This document shows, one piece after another, positions 51,445 to 59,727 of a stretch of 64,000 nucleotides of DNA; position 1 is the stretch's first letter; every line of letters begins with the position of its first letter. The stretch is taken from contig JBLNCA010000037.1 of the NCBI GenBank assembly GCA_050260375.1, positions 372,001-436,000 on the forward strand, written 5' to 3'. The notes below the pieces were generated by a model. It was given only the letters and a program-made list of their open reading frames with translations, was not told the origin of the DNA and did no database searches. A program made the translations under genes and the position numbers. Origin of the DNA: DTFZ01 sp050260375 (GTDB taxonomy: Bacteria; Bacillota; Clostridia; Christensenellales; SZUA-584).

Positions 51445-52614
51445 CTATGAGTTCCTCTCTATTACGCGCTTAAGTATATCGCAGCCTTTATCAATCTGTT
51501 CCAGCGACGGCATCGAGAAGTTGAGCCTTAAGGTGTTCAAGTGTCCGCCCTCCGGGAAGAAGTGCGTGCCCGGCACGAACGCCACGCCCTCGTCGACGCA
51601 CTGACCGAAAAGCTTTAATGCGTCCATACCTTCGGGCAGCGTCGCCCATATGAACAGCCCGCCGTCGGGCCGCGTATACGTTACGCCTTCGGGGAATCCT
51701 TCGAGCTTATGTAGCATAGCGTCGCGCTTCTGCCTGTAGTTGTTGCGTATATCTTCTATGTGCGGCTCGAGCAGCCCGGAGTTTGCGTACGCGTTCACTA
51801 TTTCCTGGGAAAGGTTTGACGTGTGCAGGTCTTCGCCCTGCTTTGCAATGTTGTACTTAGCTATTATGCTGCGGTCCGCTATCGCAGCGCCCACTCTTAG
51901 CCCCGGCGATATTATCTTTGAAAAGCTCATCAGGTAAACGACTGTACCCCGCTTGTCAAAATGTTTAATGGGCGGCACGGCGTCTCCCGAGTACCTGAGG
52001 TCGCAGTAAGGGTCGTCCTCGAGTATCAGCACGCCGTATCTTTCGCACACTTCTAGCATCTTAACGCGCCGGCTTTGAGGCATTGTCCTGCCCGTCGGGT
52101 TCTGGTATGTGGGTATTGTGTACACGAACTTCGGGGAGTATTTTTTAATCTTATCTTCAAGGTCGTCTATGTCCATGCCCTCTTCGTCCATCTCTACGCC
52201 CTTAAGGTCGGCTTCGTATGTAAGAAACGTCTGCAATGCGCCTATGAACGACGGCGATTCCGCGAGCACGACGTCGCCCGGGTTCAGCATCGTCTTGGCA
52301 GCGAGCCCTATACCCTGCGTTGAGCCCGACGTTATTATCACCTCGTCGGGCGCAGCCTCTATGCCGCGCGCTTTCATCATGCGTATTACGGTTTCCTTAA
52401 GAGCGCCTACGCCCGGCGTCCCCCCGTACTGCAGCACGCTGTCGCCTTTCTCTCTTATTATACCGGCAGTGATATCCGCAATTTCGGCGCTGGGGAAGCA
52501 CTCGGGCGCGGGGTTGCCTCCCGCCAGCGATATCATGCCCGGCCTCTCCAGCAGCGCGAATATCTCCCTTATGGCGCTGCCCGTTACTTTATCCATCCTG
52601 TTAGCAAATTCCAT
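51445..52614 (-). CDS. PLP-dependent aminotransferase (class I/II, MocR/LysN-like fold)
   Basis: 389 residues of the fold-type I family: MISLAGGNPAPECFP, ITSGSTQGIGLAAK, PTYQNPTGRTM, EDDPYCDLRYSG and the PLP lysine in MSFSKIISPGLRVGA. It resembles 2-aminoadipate/aromatic aminotransferases. The amino donor cannot be told from sequence; a branched or aromatic substrate would suit the iorAB pathway elsewhere in the window. AAGGAAG precedes the ATG. Confidence 0.88.
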   Translation of the reverse strand: MEFANRMDKVTGSAIREIFALLERPGMISLAGGNPAPECFPSAEIADITAGIIREKGDSVLQYGGTPGVGALKETVIRMMKARGIEAAPDEVIITSGSTQGIGLAAKTMLNPGDVVLAESPSFIGALQTFLTYEADLKGVEMDEEGMDIDDLEDKIKKYSPKFVYTIPTYQNPTGRTMPQSRRVKMLEVCERYGVLILEDDPYCDLRYSGDAVPPIKHFDKRGTVVYLMSFSKIISPGLRVGAAIADRSIIAKYNIAKQGEDLHTSNLSQEIVNAYANSGLLEPHIEDIRNNYRQKRDAMLHKLEGFPEGVTYTRPDGGLFIWATLPEGMDALKLFGQCVDEGVAFVPGTHFFPEGGHLNTLRLNFSMPSLEQIDKGCDILKRVIERNS

Positions 52615-52669
52615 GTCCGTACTTCCTTGTTACTGTTTTTGTTGATTATATATTTATAGAAAAACTATT

Positions 52670-53356
52670 TCAATACCGGCTCTGTTCCAAACTGTCGTCG
52701 AGTATCGCCTTGCCCGCGTACGCTTCGCTTACCTCTTGAGTCAAGCTGTCATAAAACGCCTCGGCCGCCTTGCTGCGCTCGCACGCTATACGCCGCGCCT
52801 CCTTTGTAAACAACGCCGCGCCTATGTTTTTCAGCTTTATGTTGTACTCCTTATAGAACGATTCGGGGTCTTCCCTGCTCGTTCCGGGGCATACACCGCC
52901 GCCGCTTACGGTATACAGCGGCTCTCCCGCCTCGCCTTGGTACATCAGCGTGCGCGCTATGCCCATAGCTCCTGTAACATCGAGCTTGTCGGCGTCAAAC
53001 AAGACTTTTGCCTCCATGCTCTGCGGCATGTCGTCGTTTCTCCATCTGTGCGTACGTATGCAGTCGCTCACATGCTTTGCGCGCGCTTCCTCCCAGCCGA
53101 TGCCGAGAAGGAACGCTTCCGCCATCTTCGCACCTTCGGCCGCGTGGCATATTTTTGGGTCTTTTAACTGCGCGTCGCGCCCTATGTCGTGCAGCAGGCA
53201 CGCCGCTATGAGTATGTCAAAGTCAATCCCCCGCTCCGCCCGGGCAAGCCGCAGCGCGGTAAACAACACCCTCATTACATGCTCGCGGTCGTGCGAGGAG
53301 TTGCCCATGCAGCAATGCATGTAGTCTTTGATTTGTTTATATTCGTCTGTTTTCAT
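52670..53356 (-). CDS. HD domain phosphohydrolase
   Basis: 228 residues. HDREHVMRV, CLLHDIGRDAQ, HAAEGAKMAE and LFDADKLDVTG give the H..HD..D metal site. YedJ-like HD proteins hydrolyse nucleotides or other phosphates; the substrate is unknown. ATG 53356 follows AAAGGTCATT. Its first ~21 codons and ribosome site are copied at 54500-54581, on the far side of the dpn genes (see findings). Confidence 0.88.
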   Translation of the reverse strand: MKTDEYKQIKDYMHCCMGNSSHDREHVMRVLFTALRLARAERGIDFDILIAACLLHDIGRDAQLKDPKICHAAEGAKMAEAFLLGIGWEEARAKHVSDCIRTHRWRNDDMPQSMEAKVLFDADKLDVTGAMGIARTLMYQGEAGEPLYTVSGGGVCPGTSREDPESFYKEYNIKLKNIGAALFTKEARRIACERSKAAEAFYDSLTQEVSEAYAGKAILDDSLEQSRY

Positions 53357-53372
53357 TTTTTCAATGACCTTT
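53292..53372. repeat. direct repeat, left copy (flanks dpn island)
   Basis: 81 bp covering the start of the HD gene and its ribosome site. It matches 54500-54581 at about nine positions in ten, beginning with 33 identical bases (53292-53324 and 54500-54532). Confidence 0.85.
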
Positions 53373-53451
53373 GTTTTTTGATAATTATAACATATCACAG
53401 CAGTGTGCGTTCCTACCATTTAAACTTAAAATGATCTTAGGCGTTTTTATA

Positions 53452-53460
53452 TGTTATAAT
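53452..53460 (+). promoter_or_regulatory. extended -10 promoter of dpnC
   Basis: TGTTATAAT (TGnTATAAT) in an AT-rich stretch, about 45 bp before the dpnC start. Confidence 0.55.
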
Positions 53461-53504
53461 AGTTATATTAAACCATTAATATTCAATTTTACCGGAGACA
53501 ATAT

Positions 53505-54272
53505 ATGAATTTACAATTCAACCTCAAAAGCGCCGCCGGATATAAAAGCCCGTCCCAAATAGCCAGAGTACTGACGGAACAATGGGTAAAAGAAAACGCA
53601 TACTGCCCAAGCTGCGGCAATAATAGTATTGTTAAAACCGAAAACAATAAGCCGGTAAAAGATTTTTATTGTGATTTATGCAAGGAAGAATACGAATTAA
53701 AGAGTAAGAAAGACAAGTTTGCAAACAAAGTCAACGACGGAGCATACAGTACGATGATTGAGCGTATAGGCTCAGACAACAATCCTAATTTCTTTTTTCT
53801 CACATATGACAACCGTAAATGGACGGTCAACGACTTTATTATCGTCCCAAAGTTTTATGTAACCCCCGGCGTAATTGAGCGCCGCAAACCGCTAAAAGAG
53901 GCCGCCCAGCGCGCCGGTTGGACAGGCTGCAATATACTGCTTGGCATGATACCGGAACAAGGAAAATTATACTTAATCAAAAATACCAATGAAGTCCCGA
54001 GGGAAGATGTAATAAGAAAATGGAATCAATCAGAATTTTTAAGAAACCAAAGTCATGATTCCCGAGGCTGGCTGGTAGACATCATGTATTGTATAGGCCT
54101 CATACCTGAAAACAAATTTACGCTGGACGATATGTACGGCTTTGAAGGTTACTTAAAGTCAAGGCATCCACAAAACAATTTCGTAAAGGATAAGATACGT
54201 CAGCAGTTACAGGTATTGCGCGATAAAGGAATCATCGAATTCGTTTCGCGAGGGGTATATAGAAAGATTTAA
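53505..54272 (+). CDS. dpnC: DpnI-type methyl-directed restriction endonuclease
   Basis: 255 residues, the same length as DpnI (about 254). The N-terminal nuclease has zinc cysteines C34, C37, C56, C59 and the PD-(D/E)xK residues D53, E64, K66 (DFYCDLCKEEYELKSKK). ADNNPNFFFLTY-like, GWTGCNI and the C-terminal winged helix FVKDKIRQQLQVLRDKGIIE also match. DpnI cuts G-m6A-T-C and spares unmethylated DNA, so the host should lack Dam methylation and no methylase is needed. Distinctly AT-rich against its neighbours. CGGAG precedes the start. Confidence 0.93.
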   Translation: MNLQFNLKSAAGYKSPSQIARVLTEQWVKENAYCPSCGNNSIVKTENNKPVKDFYCDLCKEEYELKSKKDKFANKVNDGAYSTMIERIGSDNNPNFFFLTYDNRKWTVNDFIIVPKFYVTPGVIERRKPLKEAAQRAGWTGCNILLGMIPEQGKLYLIKNTNEVPREDVIRKWNQSEFLRNQSHDSRGWLVDIMYCIGLIPENKFTLDDMYGFEGYLKSRHPQNNFVKDKIRQQLQVLRDKGIIEFVSRGVYRKI

Positions 54273-54285
54273 CTCGGAGGTTGTT

Positions 54286-54459
54286 ATGAAAAATTATTCG
54301 GTTGAGATAACCGAAACACTGCAAAGAGTTATAGATGTTGATGCGGATTCGCCTGATGATGCTATTGAAAAAGTACGAAAGCAATATCTGAATCAAGAAA
54401 TAGTTCTCGACAGTTCGGATTACGTAGATACGGATATTTCATTGTATTGTAACAGCTAG
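54286..54459 (+). CDS. dpnD: DpnD/PcfM family small protein
   Basis: 57 residues starting MKNYSVEITETLQRVIDVDA and containing NQEIVLDSSDYVDTDI, the pattern of the DpnD-PcfM family found next to dpnC in Streptococcus pneumoniae DpnI strains. Its function is unknown. It lies 13 bp after dpnC with CGGAGG before the ATG, so the two are one transcript. Confidence 0.88.
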   Translation: MKNYSVEITETLQRVIDVDADSPDDAIEKVRKQYLNQEIVLDSSDYVDTDISLYCNS

Positions 54460-54462
54460 TCC

Positions 54463-54564
54463 CTAACCAACCTGTCCGCAAGCCTTCTCCATACCGTCCT
54501 GCGAGGAGTTGCCCATGCAGCAATGCATGTAGCCTTCTATTTGTTTATATTTGTCTGTTTTCAT
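54463..54564 (-). pseudogene. truncated copy of the HD gene 5' end
   Basis: Reads MKTDKYKQIEGYMHCCMGNS, nearly identical to the HD protein start, then diverges and stops after 33 codons. Its ATG overlaps the stop of the membrane protein gene (ATGA). This looks like what remains of the original junction after the dpn cassette was inserted. Confidence 0.7.
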
Positions 54565-54581
54565 TTCTCATAATGACCTTT
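54500..54581. repeat. direct repeat, right copy (flanks dpn island)
   Basis: Partner of 53292-53372. It includes the end of the membrane-protein gene (AATGACCTTT on the plus strand) and the HD start. Confidence 0.85.
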
Positions 54582-55121
54582 AGCTAATATGCCGTCAAGA
54601 ACGGCCTTTACGTCCTTTGCCGCGCTGATGGCGGAAGCATACACAAAGCCCGATCTGTCTTCGGGCGTGGATATGTATTTAAGCGTTATCTCCTCATGTT
54701 CCGGCTTGCTTGTTCTGATTATAAGGCTGAGCTCTCCGCATTGCGTTTTAGCTGAGGCCTCGTCCTTTTTTTCTAATATTTCAAAGGATATAACGTCTTT
54801 GTAATCAAGCAGTATACCTTCGGGATACATATACGTTTGTATAAGTATCTTCTTTTTCCTGCTGTTATAGGCAAACGTGTTCTGTCCGTACGTAATAACC
54901 CTCTCGGGTTGGAATCTTATGCGCTTATAACCCCTGTTTTGCATCAATTCGTCCCTGGAACCCACACTAACCGGCCTGATCCATAACCGGGGAAATATCG
55001 TTACGCTCTTATTTAAAATAAACCGTATTATAAATATCAAGGCTGTGGATATGACTGCAAACGCCAGGCAGATTATAAACACGTCGATCCAACGGGATAA
55101 AGAAAAATCGGGATAAAGCAT
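54561..55121 (-). CDS. hypothetical membrane protein
   Basis: 186 residues. One strong membrane segment near the N-terminus (VFIICLAFAVISTALIFIIRFIL, about 14-36), then a soluble domain of about 145 residues, rich in beta-type patterns, possibly PH-like (ILIQTYMYPEGILLDYKDVI). No family recognised. AAAGGGGG before the ATG. Before the insertion it probably led straight into the HD gene. Confidence 0.7.
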   Translation of the reverse strand: MLYPDFSLSRWIDVFIICLAFAVISTALIFIIRFILNKSVTIFPRLWIRPVSVGSRDELMQNRGYKRIRFQPERVITYGQNTFAYNSRKKKILIQTYMYPEGILLDYKDVISFEILEKKDEASAKTQCGELSLIIRTSKPEHEEITLKYISTPEDRSGFVYASAISAAKDVKAVLDGILAKGHYEK

Positions 55122-55151
55122 GTTTGCCCCCTTTATATGTTTGGCCCTTGA

Positions 55152-55889
55152 TCAGCCCCTGACCAGCCTGCCGACCAGCCTTTTAATTCTCCCGCGCTGC
55201 TCCTTCCCCCGCAAGAGCGCCCGCGCGAACGTCATAACATACACGTTTTCCGCGCCGGCACTTTTGAGCACCCGCGCGCATTCTCCCGCCGTAGCGCCCG
55301 TGGTCAATACGTCGTCAATCAGCAGCACGTTTCCGCTCACCCGCTCCGCCATTTCGAACGCGCCTTTCATGTTTTCGCGGCGCTCGCGCTCGTTGAGCTT
55401 CGTCTGCGTGTTGGTGTTCCTTATCCGCTTCAGCGCCGGTATGTAAGGTATTCCGGTGGTTTCGGATATGCTGAGAGCAATCTCCTCCGACTGGTCAAAG
55501 CCGCGCATTTTCTTCCGCTTTTCGTGCAGCGGCACGTTGCATACGCAGTCTATGCTGAAAGGGAGGGACTTAAGTTGCCTGTCCATCTCGCCGCCGATGA
55601 ACCGTGAAAGCCACTTCCTGCCGCCGTACTTGTAGCCCGTAACTAAGCTTTTTATCGGCCCGTCGTAATTATAAAGCGAAAAAGCCTTGATTCCCTCTAT
55701 GTGCGATTCGCCCGCCCTAAAGCTCTCCAACTCTTGTTTACAGCGCGGGCAAAGATATTCATCGACGCCCTTTTCGGTGCCGCAGCATACGCACTTGGGT
55801 ATATACGGGAACACCGCGTCGGCTATTTTTGCTAATACCCCAAAAAGCCCGTCAGCTTTTCGGGTGGATATCGGACCGCTATCGCCCAT
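55152..55889 (-). CDS. comF: ComF family phosphoribosyltransferase-like protein
   Basis: 245 residues. Zinc-type pairs CVCCG and CPRC (about 38-56) then a PRT domain with the PRPP loop VLLIDDVLTTGATAGECARV near residue 188. ComF is involved in DNA uptake in competent bacteria; related proteins occur without competence. The start overlaps recD2 by 11 bp. Its first 20 codons carry an imperfect copy of the dispersed hairpin, so the first residues may be non-homologous to other ComF. Confidence 0.85.
   Translation of the reverse strand: MGDSGPISTRKADGLFGVLAKIADAVFPYIPKCVCCGTEKGVDEYLCPRCKQELESFRAGESHIEGIKAFSLYNYDGPIKSLVTGYKYGGRKWLSRFIGGEMDRQLKSLPFSIDCVCNVPLHEKRKKMRGFDQSEEIALSISETTGIPYIPALKRIRNTNTQTKLNERERRENMKGAFEMAERVSGNVLLIDDVLTTGATAGECARVLKSAGAENVYVMTFARALLRGKEQRGRIKRLVGRLVRG
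55846..55873 (-). other. hairpin related to the dispersed family, within comF
   Basis: On the minus strand CCCGAAAAGC-TGAC-GGGCTTTTTGGGGT pairs over about nine bases and resembles the elements before paaK and queA in arms and in the closing GGGGT. Confidence 0.4.
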
Positions 55890-58107
55890 AGCCGCCCAGC
55901 ACCTCCCCGAGCTCTATTATTTCATGGTCGAGCGTCGTGTAACGCCCGAGTATACGGTTGTTCGCCACCATATATTCCACGGTGCTCTGCTGCCCTATTA
56001 TTATTACCTTCTCTTTTGCCCTCGTTAGAGCGGTATACAGCAGGTTGCGCGACAAAAACCGCCCGCCTGCGCCGTAAAGAGGCATAATGACCACCGGGAA
56101 CTCGCTGCCTTGCGATTTATGCACGGTGACGGCGTACGCGTGCTCTATCTGCTCCAGTTCCTGAAACGCGTATACGGCGTCGCGGTTGCCGTCAAAGCGT
56201 ATTGTCGCCTCCTTTGCTTCCTCGTCGAGTCTGATTATCGTTCCGAGATCGCCGTTGAATACGCCGAGCCCCTTGTTGTAGTACCGCACATCGTCGGTGT
56301 AAAACCACTCCATGTCGTAGTTGTTCTTCGTCTGCATCACCTTGTCGCCCTCGCGGTACACCGTGTCTTTTATCTTCACCTCCGGCCGGGATGCAAGGCG
56401 CGGGTTTAATAGCTCGCGTATCTCCATGTTTATGTTGTATACGCCCAAGACTCCTTTTTTAACGGGGCAGAGTATCTGCGTGTCCTCTATTATGTCGTAT
56501 TCTTTTGGCAATTCTTCCGTCAGCAGCTTCTTTATGCGCTCCATAACGGCTTCCGGGCTTGGCTCGGGCATGAAAATAAAATCGCCCGTCACGTAGAACT
56601 CCGGGTTTTCGCCCCTGTTCACGCGGTGCGCGTTTTCCACTATGCCGCCGCCTTCCTTCTGGCGGTAAAATCTCGTCAGCTTAGATACCGGGAACGCCCC
56701 GCTCTTTATTATGTCTCTTAATACGTTTCCCGGGCCTACCGAGGGAAGCTGGTCGGCGTCGCCCACTATTACGAGCCTCGTTCCGTCGGACAGCGCACGC
56801 AGCAGCGCGCGCATCAGGAATATATCCACCATCGACGCTTCGTCCACTATTACGGCCTCCGCTTCGAGCGGGTTCTCTTCGTTGCGCGTAAACCTTGCGG
56901 AATTGTCAAACTCCTCGTCCGCGCCTATGCCGTATTCTAATAGCCGGTGTATCGTCTTTGCCTCCCTGCCCGAGGCCTGCTCTATGCGCTTCGCCGCCCG
57001 GCCCGTGGGCGCGCACAGAGCCGTGGTTATGCCGTTTTGCTCGAATATCGACATTATCGCCTTTATAATCGTCGTCTTGCCTGTTCCGGGCCCGCCTGTT
57101 ATCACGACTACCTGCGACGAAAGGGCCAGCAGTACTGCGCGCTCCTGCTCCTCCGACATCTCCACGTCGCCTATATACTTCATGTACGCTTCGCTCGCGT
57201 CCCTTATCGGCACCTTGGGGGCGCTTCTTGACAGCATAAACAGCCGCCTTGCGACGTCCGTCTCCGCAATGTGCGCGAATATATGGAACACCGCGGGAGT
57301 ATTGTTGATGAACTTCTGCACTATTTCGCCCGACAGCGTCATTGCGGATATACGCGACTCGACAAGCTCCTCGTCTACGCCCAGCATATTCGCCGCCCGC
57401 CGCCGCAATTCCCCCCGCGGCAGGCAGGTATGCCCGTCGTTCATCGCGCAGAAAAGCATGTGCTTAACGCCTGTGTCTATGCGAAATTCCGACTCCCTGT
57501 CTATGCCAAGGTTAGCGGCTATCCTGTCTGCCCGCTCAAAGCCTATGCCGGATATGTCGTCTATCATCCTGTAAGGGTTTTCCGCTATCAGCATCGCCGC
57601 CGCCGAGCCGTACGTCTCAAAAGCGCGGAACGCCTGCTTAACGGAAAGCCCCATGCCCTGCAGGTCTATTATCACCTGCTTTACCGCTATGTGCTCCAAA
57701 AAGCTCTCGGCTATGCCCTCGGCAAGCCTTTTGCTCACGCCTTTCACTTCCGCAAGAAGCTCCGGCGTCTTTTCTATCACCTCAAACGTTCGCTCACCGA
57801 ACGCCGCAACTATCCTTCCCGCGAGCGCTTCGCCCACGCCTTTAATGAGACCGCTCGAGAGGAACATGCGTATAGCCTCGTCCGTGTTGGGCAGCTTAGT
57901 CTCCACGGCCGTCGCCGCGAACTGCCTGCCGTATACCCTGTGCTCCGTCCACGCGCCGAAAAGGCGCACGAACTCGCCCTCATGTATATGAGGCATGCAG
58001 CCGACCGCAGTAGTAAGCTCGCCCATCCAGTCGAGCGACAGCACGGTCCATCCGTTTTCGTCGTTGCGGTACGTTACCTCGAGTACTGTACCCTCTATGC
58101 TCGTCAT
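55879..58107 (-). CDS. recD2: RecD2-type DNA helicase
   Basis: 742 residues. N-terminal OB-like EGTVLEVTYRNDENGWTVL and helix-hairpin-helix region (KGVSKRLAEGIAESF, GIGFERADRIAANLG), then SF1B helicase motifs: GGPGTGKTTIIKAIM near 338, VDEASMVDIFLMRAL near 425, GDADQLPSVGPGNVL and AVTVHKSQGSEFPVV. It acts in DNA repair without RecBC. It has no ribosome site, and a -10 box ends seven bases before the ATG, so the message may be leaderless. Confidence 0.94.
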   Translation of the reverse strand: MTSIEGTVLEVTYRNDENGWTVLSLDWMGELTTAVGCMPHIHEGEFVRLFGAWTEHRVYGRQFAATAVETKLPNTDEAIRMFLSSGLIKGVGEALAGRIVAAFGERTFEVIEKTPELLAEVKGVSKRLAEGIAESFLEHIAVKQVIIDLQGMGLSVKQAFRAFETYGSAAAMLIAENPYRMIDDISGIGFERADRIAANLGIDRESEFRIDTGVKHMLFCAMNDGHTCLPRGELRRRAANMLGVDEELVESRISAMTLSGEIVQKFINNTPAVFHIFAHIAETDVARRLFMLSRSAPKVPIRDASEAYMKYIGDVEMSEEQERAVLLALSSQVVVITGGPGTGKTTIIKAIMSIFEQNGITTALCAPTGRAAKRIEQASGREAKTIHRLLEYGIGADEEFDNSARFTRNEENPLEAEAVIVDEASMVDIFLMRALLRALSDGTRLVIVGDADQLPSVGPGNVLRDIIKSGAFPVSKLTRFYRQKEGGGIVENAHRVNRGENPEFYVTGDFIFMPEPSPEAVMERIKKLLTEELPKEYDIIEDTQILCPVKKGVLGVYNINMEIRELLNPRLASRPEVKIKDTVYREGDKVMQTKNNYDMEWFYTDDVRYYNKGLGVFNGDLGTIIRLDEEAKEATIRFDGNRDAVYAFQELEQIEHAYAVTVHKSQGSEFPVVIMPLYGAGGRFLSRNLLYTALTRAKEKVIIIGQQSTVEYMVANNRILGRYTTLDHEIIELGEVLGGYGR

Positions 58108-58371
58108 AGCACTAATTGTATCATACGAACATATATTTGTGTATAATTGCCATAATATTTATTTATCGTACCTTATTTCCGTAAAAGCTTCTTTTATACC
58201 GTTGGTAAGGGGCTCTGCCACCCCGCTTATTCGCACAATTTTTATATCTTCTTGGCGCTGCAATAGCGCCTCCTATTATCGCAGAACATATACATCAAAA
58301 CCTGCATACTATAAATCAAAAGATATAACCTAATATAATGCTTTGATTCTTATAGAAATGAGTGGATTAAC
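58108..58371. other. intergenic region between recD2 and the proline-rich gene
   Basis: 264 bp without a supported gene. Apart from the recD2 promoter it holds a GGCGCT-GCAAT-AGCGCC hairpin (about 58254-58270) and AT-rich sequence before the next gene. Nothing else recognised. Confidence 0.5.
58115..58143 (-). promoter_or_regulatory. promoter of recD2 (possible leaderless start)
   Basis: Minus strand TACACA (58138-58143), 17-base spacer, TACAAT (58115-58120). The predicted start falls on or next to the A of the recD2 ATG. Confidence 0.45.
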
Positions 58372-58815
58372 ATGTCAATGTATTATTACGATATGGCTCA
58401 ACGCCCGGGACAGCGTCCCGACGAAATGCCGCCGTTCAGGCCTCCGATGGGCCCGCCCACCAGGCCGCCTATGAGGCCGCCGACAGGGCCGCCCACCAGA
58501 CCGGGGCCGCCTATGGGTCCGCCGACAGGACCGCCCACAAGGCCGCCGTTTAGGCCGCCATTCAGGCCGAGGCCGCCATTTAGACCACCGTTCAGGCCGC
58601 CGTTCAGACAGCCGCAGTTCCCGGTATTTCCTATATTTCAGTGTGCCTATGTGGATAGATTCGGGCGCTGCTGCAACCGCTCCGGGCTCTGCTGCGACCG
58701 CTCAGGTCTTTGCAGCTTTGACAGAGGGTTTGGAAGCTTCCCTGCAACGGCACAGACAACCTGGGGCGCTGCTGACGGATGGTATATGCAAGACTATGAC
58801 GGATACTTTGATTGA
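58372..58815 (+). CDS. proline-rich repeat protein with cysteine C-terminal segment
   Basis: 147 residues. After MSMYYYDMAQRPGQ, residues ~20-80 are tandem repeats built on GPPTRPP, RPPMGPP and FRPPFRP units. A Cys block follows (CAYVDRFGRCC, RSGLCC, RSGLC, about 90-115), then a tyrosine/aspartate-rich end (GWYMQDYDGYFD). No signal peptide. Basic, Pro-rich, Cys- and Tyr-bearing proteins of this sort occur in spore coats, and the organism sporulates; that role is inference. Confidence 0.8.
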   Translation: MSMYYYDMAQRPGQRPDEMPPFRPPMGPPTRPPMRPPTGPPTRPGPPMGPPTGPPTRPPFRPPFRPRPPFRPPFRPPFRQPQFPVFPIFQCAYVDRFGRCCNRSGLCCDRSGLCSFDRGFGSFPATAQTTWGAADGWYMQDYDGYFD

Positions 58816-58910
58816 TTAAAGCTATACATGGCAGGCTTTTTGCGTCAGTTTCGACATCGAATTTAAAAACATGGATTTAAAAAGAGCTTTGCTTTGAAAA
58901 GCCAATGTTC

Positions 58911-58950
58911 AGGCAGGAGTAACGAATACCGTAATTCCTGCCTTTATAAT
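58911..58950. terminator. terminator between the proline-rich gene and the ABC-2 operon
   Basis: AGGCAGGA and TCCTGCCT pair over 8 bp around a 17-base loop, then TTATAAT. Convergent genes share it. Confidence 0.6.
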
Positions 58951-58968
58951 ATGGCTTTACGCATCCAT

Positions 58969-59727
58969 CTATGCTGTCTTGCGTTTGTACGCTCTCATCG
59001 CAAAGATATAAGCCACTATCATTATCCCTAGGCACCACGCCAGAGCCGTCCATATCTCGCTGCCCACAGGCTCGGAATTAAGCAGAGAGCGCAAAGTGTC
59101 TATTATTGACGATACGGGCTGGTTTTCGGCAAACGCACGTACGGCGGGCGGCATCGTTTCCGTCGGGGTAAAGGCGGAGCTGATAAACGGCAGCAGCATT
59201 AACGGGTAAGAGAATGCTATTGCGCCCTCCATGGATTTTGCCGTAAGGCCAGGCAATACCGCGACCCACGTCAACGCCAGCGTGAATAGCGAGAGAACCC
59301 CTGCTGCGGCAAGCCACGAAAGTACGCCGGCGCTGGAACGGAACCCTATGATAACGGCAACGAGTATTATCGCAGCGACAGAAATCGCATTGGAAACAAG
59401 CGAGGTAAGCACATGCCCCCACAGCAGCGACGAGCGTTTAATGGGCATGGAATTAAACCGCTCGAACAGCCCTCCCTTCACGTCGATAAACAACCGGTAA
59501 GCCGTGTATGATATGCCGCTCGCTATGGCCATAAGCAGTATGCCCGGCAGCATATAGCTCACATAATTCACATCTTCGTCCATGCTGGTTTTTATTGCGC
59601 CGCCGTACACGTAGACAAACAGCAGCATAATCATAATAGGTATGACGGCGACCGTGATTATTGTATCGGGGCTGCGCAGTATGTGGCGCATAGAGCGCGT
59701 GAAAAATACGCCTGTTTTGTTTTTCAT
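58969..59727 (-). CDS. ABC-2 type exporter permease
   Basis: 252 residues with about six membrane segments (TVAVIPIMIMLLFVYVYGG, LLMAIASGISYTAYRLF and others), DrrB-like. It forms a drug or lipid exporter with the ATPase encoded just upstream; its ATG follows the ATPase stop directly. The substrate is unknown. Repressed probably by the PadR regulator of this operon. Confidence 0.88.
   Translation of the reverse strand: MKNKTGVFFTRSMRHILRSPDTIITVAVIPIMIMLLFVYVYGGAIKTSMDEDVNYVSYMLPGILLMAIASGISYTAYRLFIDVKGGLFERFNSMPIKRSSLLWGHVLTSLVSNAISVAAIILVAVIIGFRSSAGVLSWLAAAGVLSLFTLALTWVAVLPGLTAKSMEGAIAFSYPLMLLPFISSAFTPTETMPPAVRAFAENQPVSSIIDTLRSLLNSEPVGSEIWTALAWCLGIMIVAYIFAMRAYKRKTA

Noticed and set aside
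58430..58620. Tandem DNA repeats resembling a CRISPR array
   Set aside because: Units are short, contiguous and in frame (Pro/Arg/Gly codons) without unique spacers.
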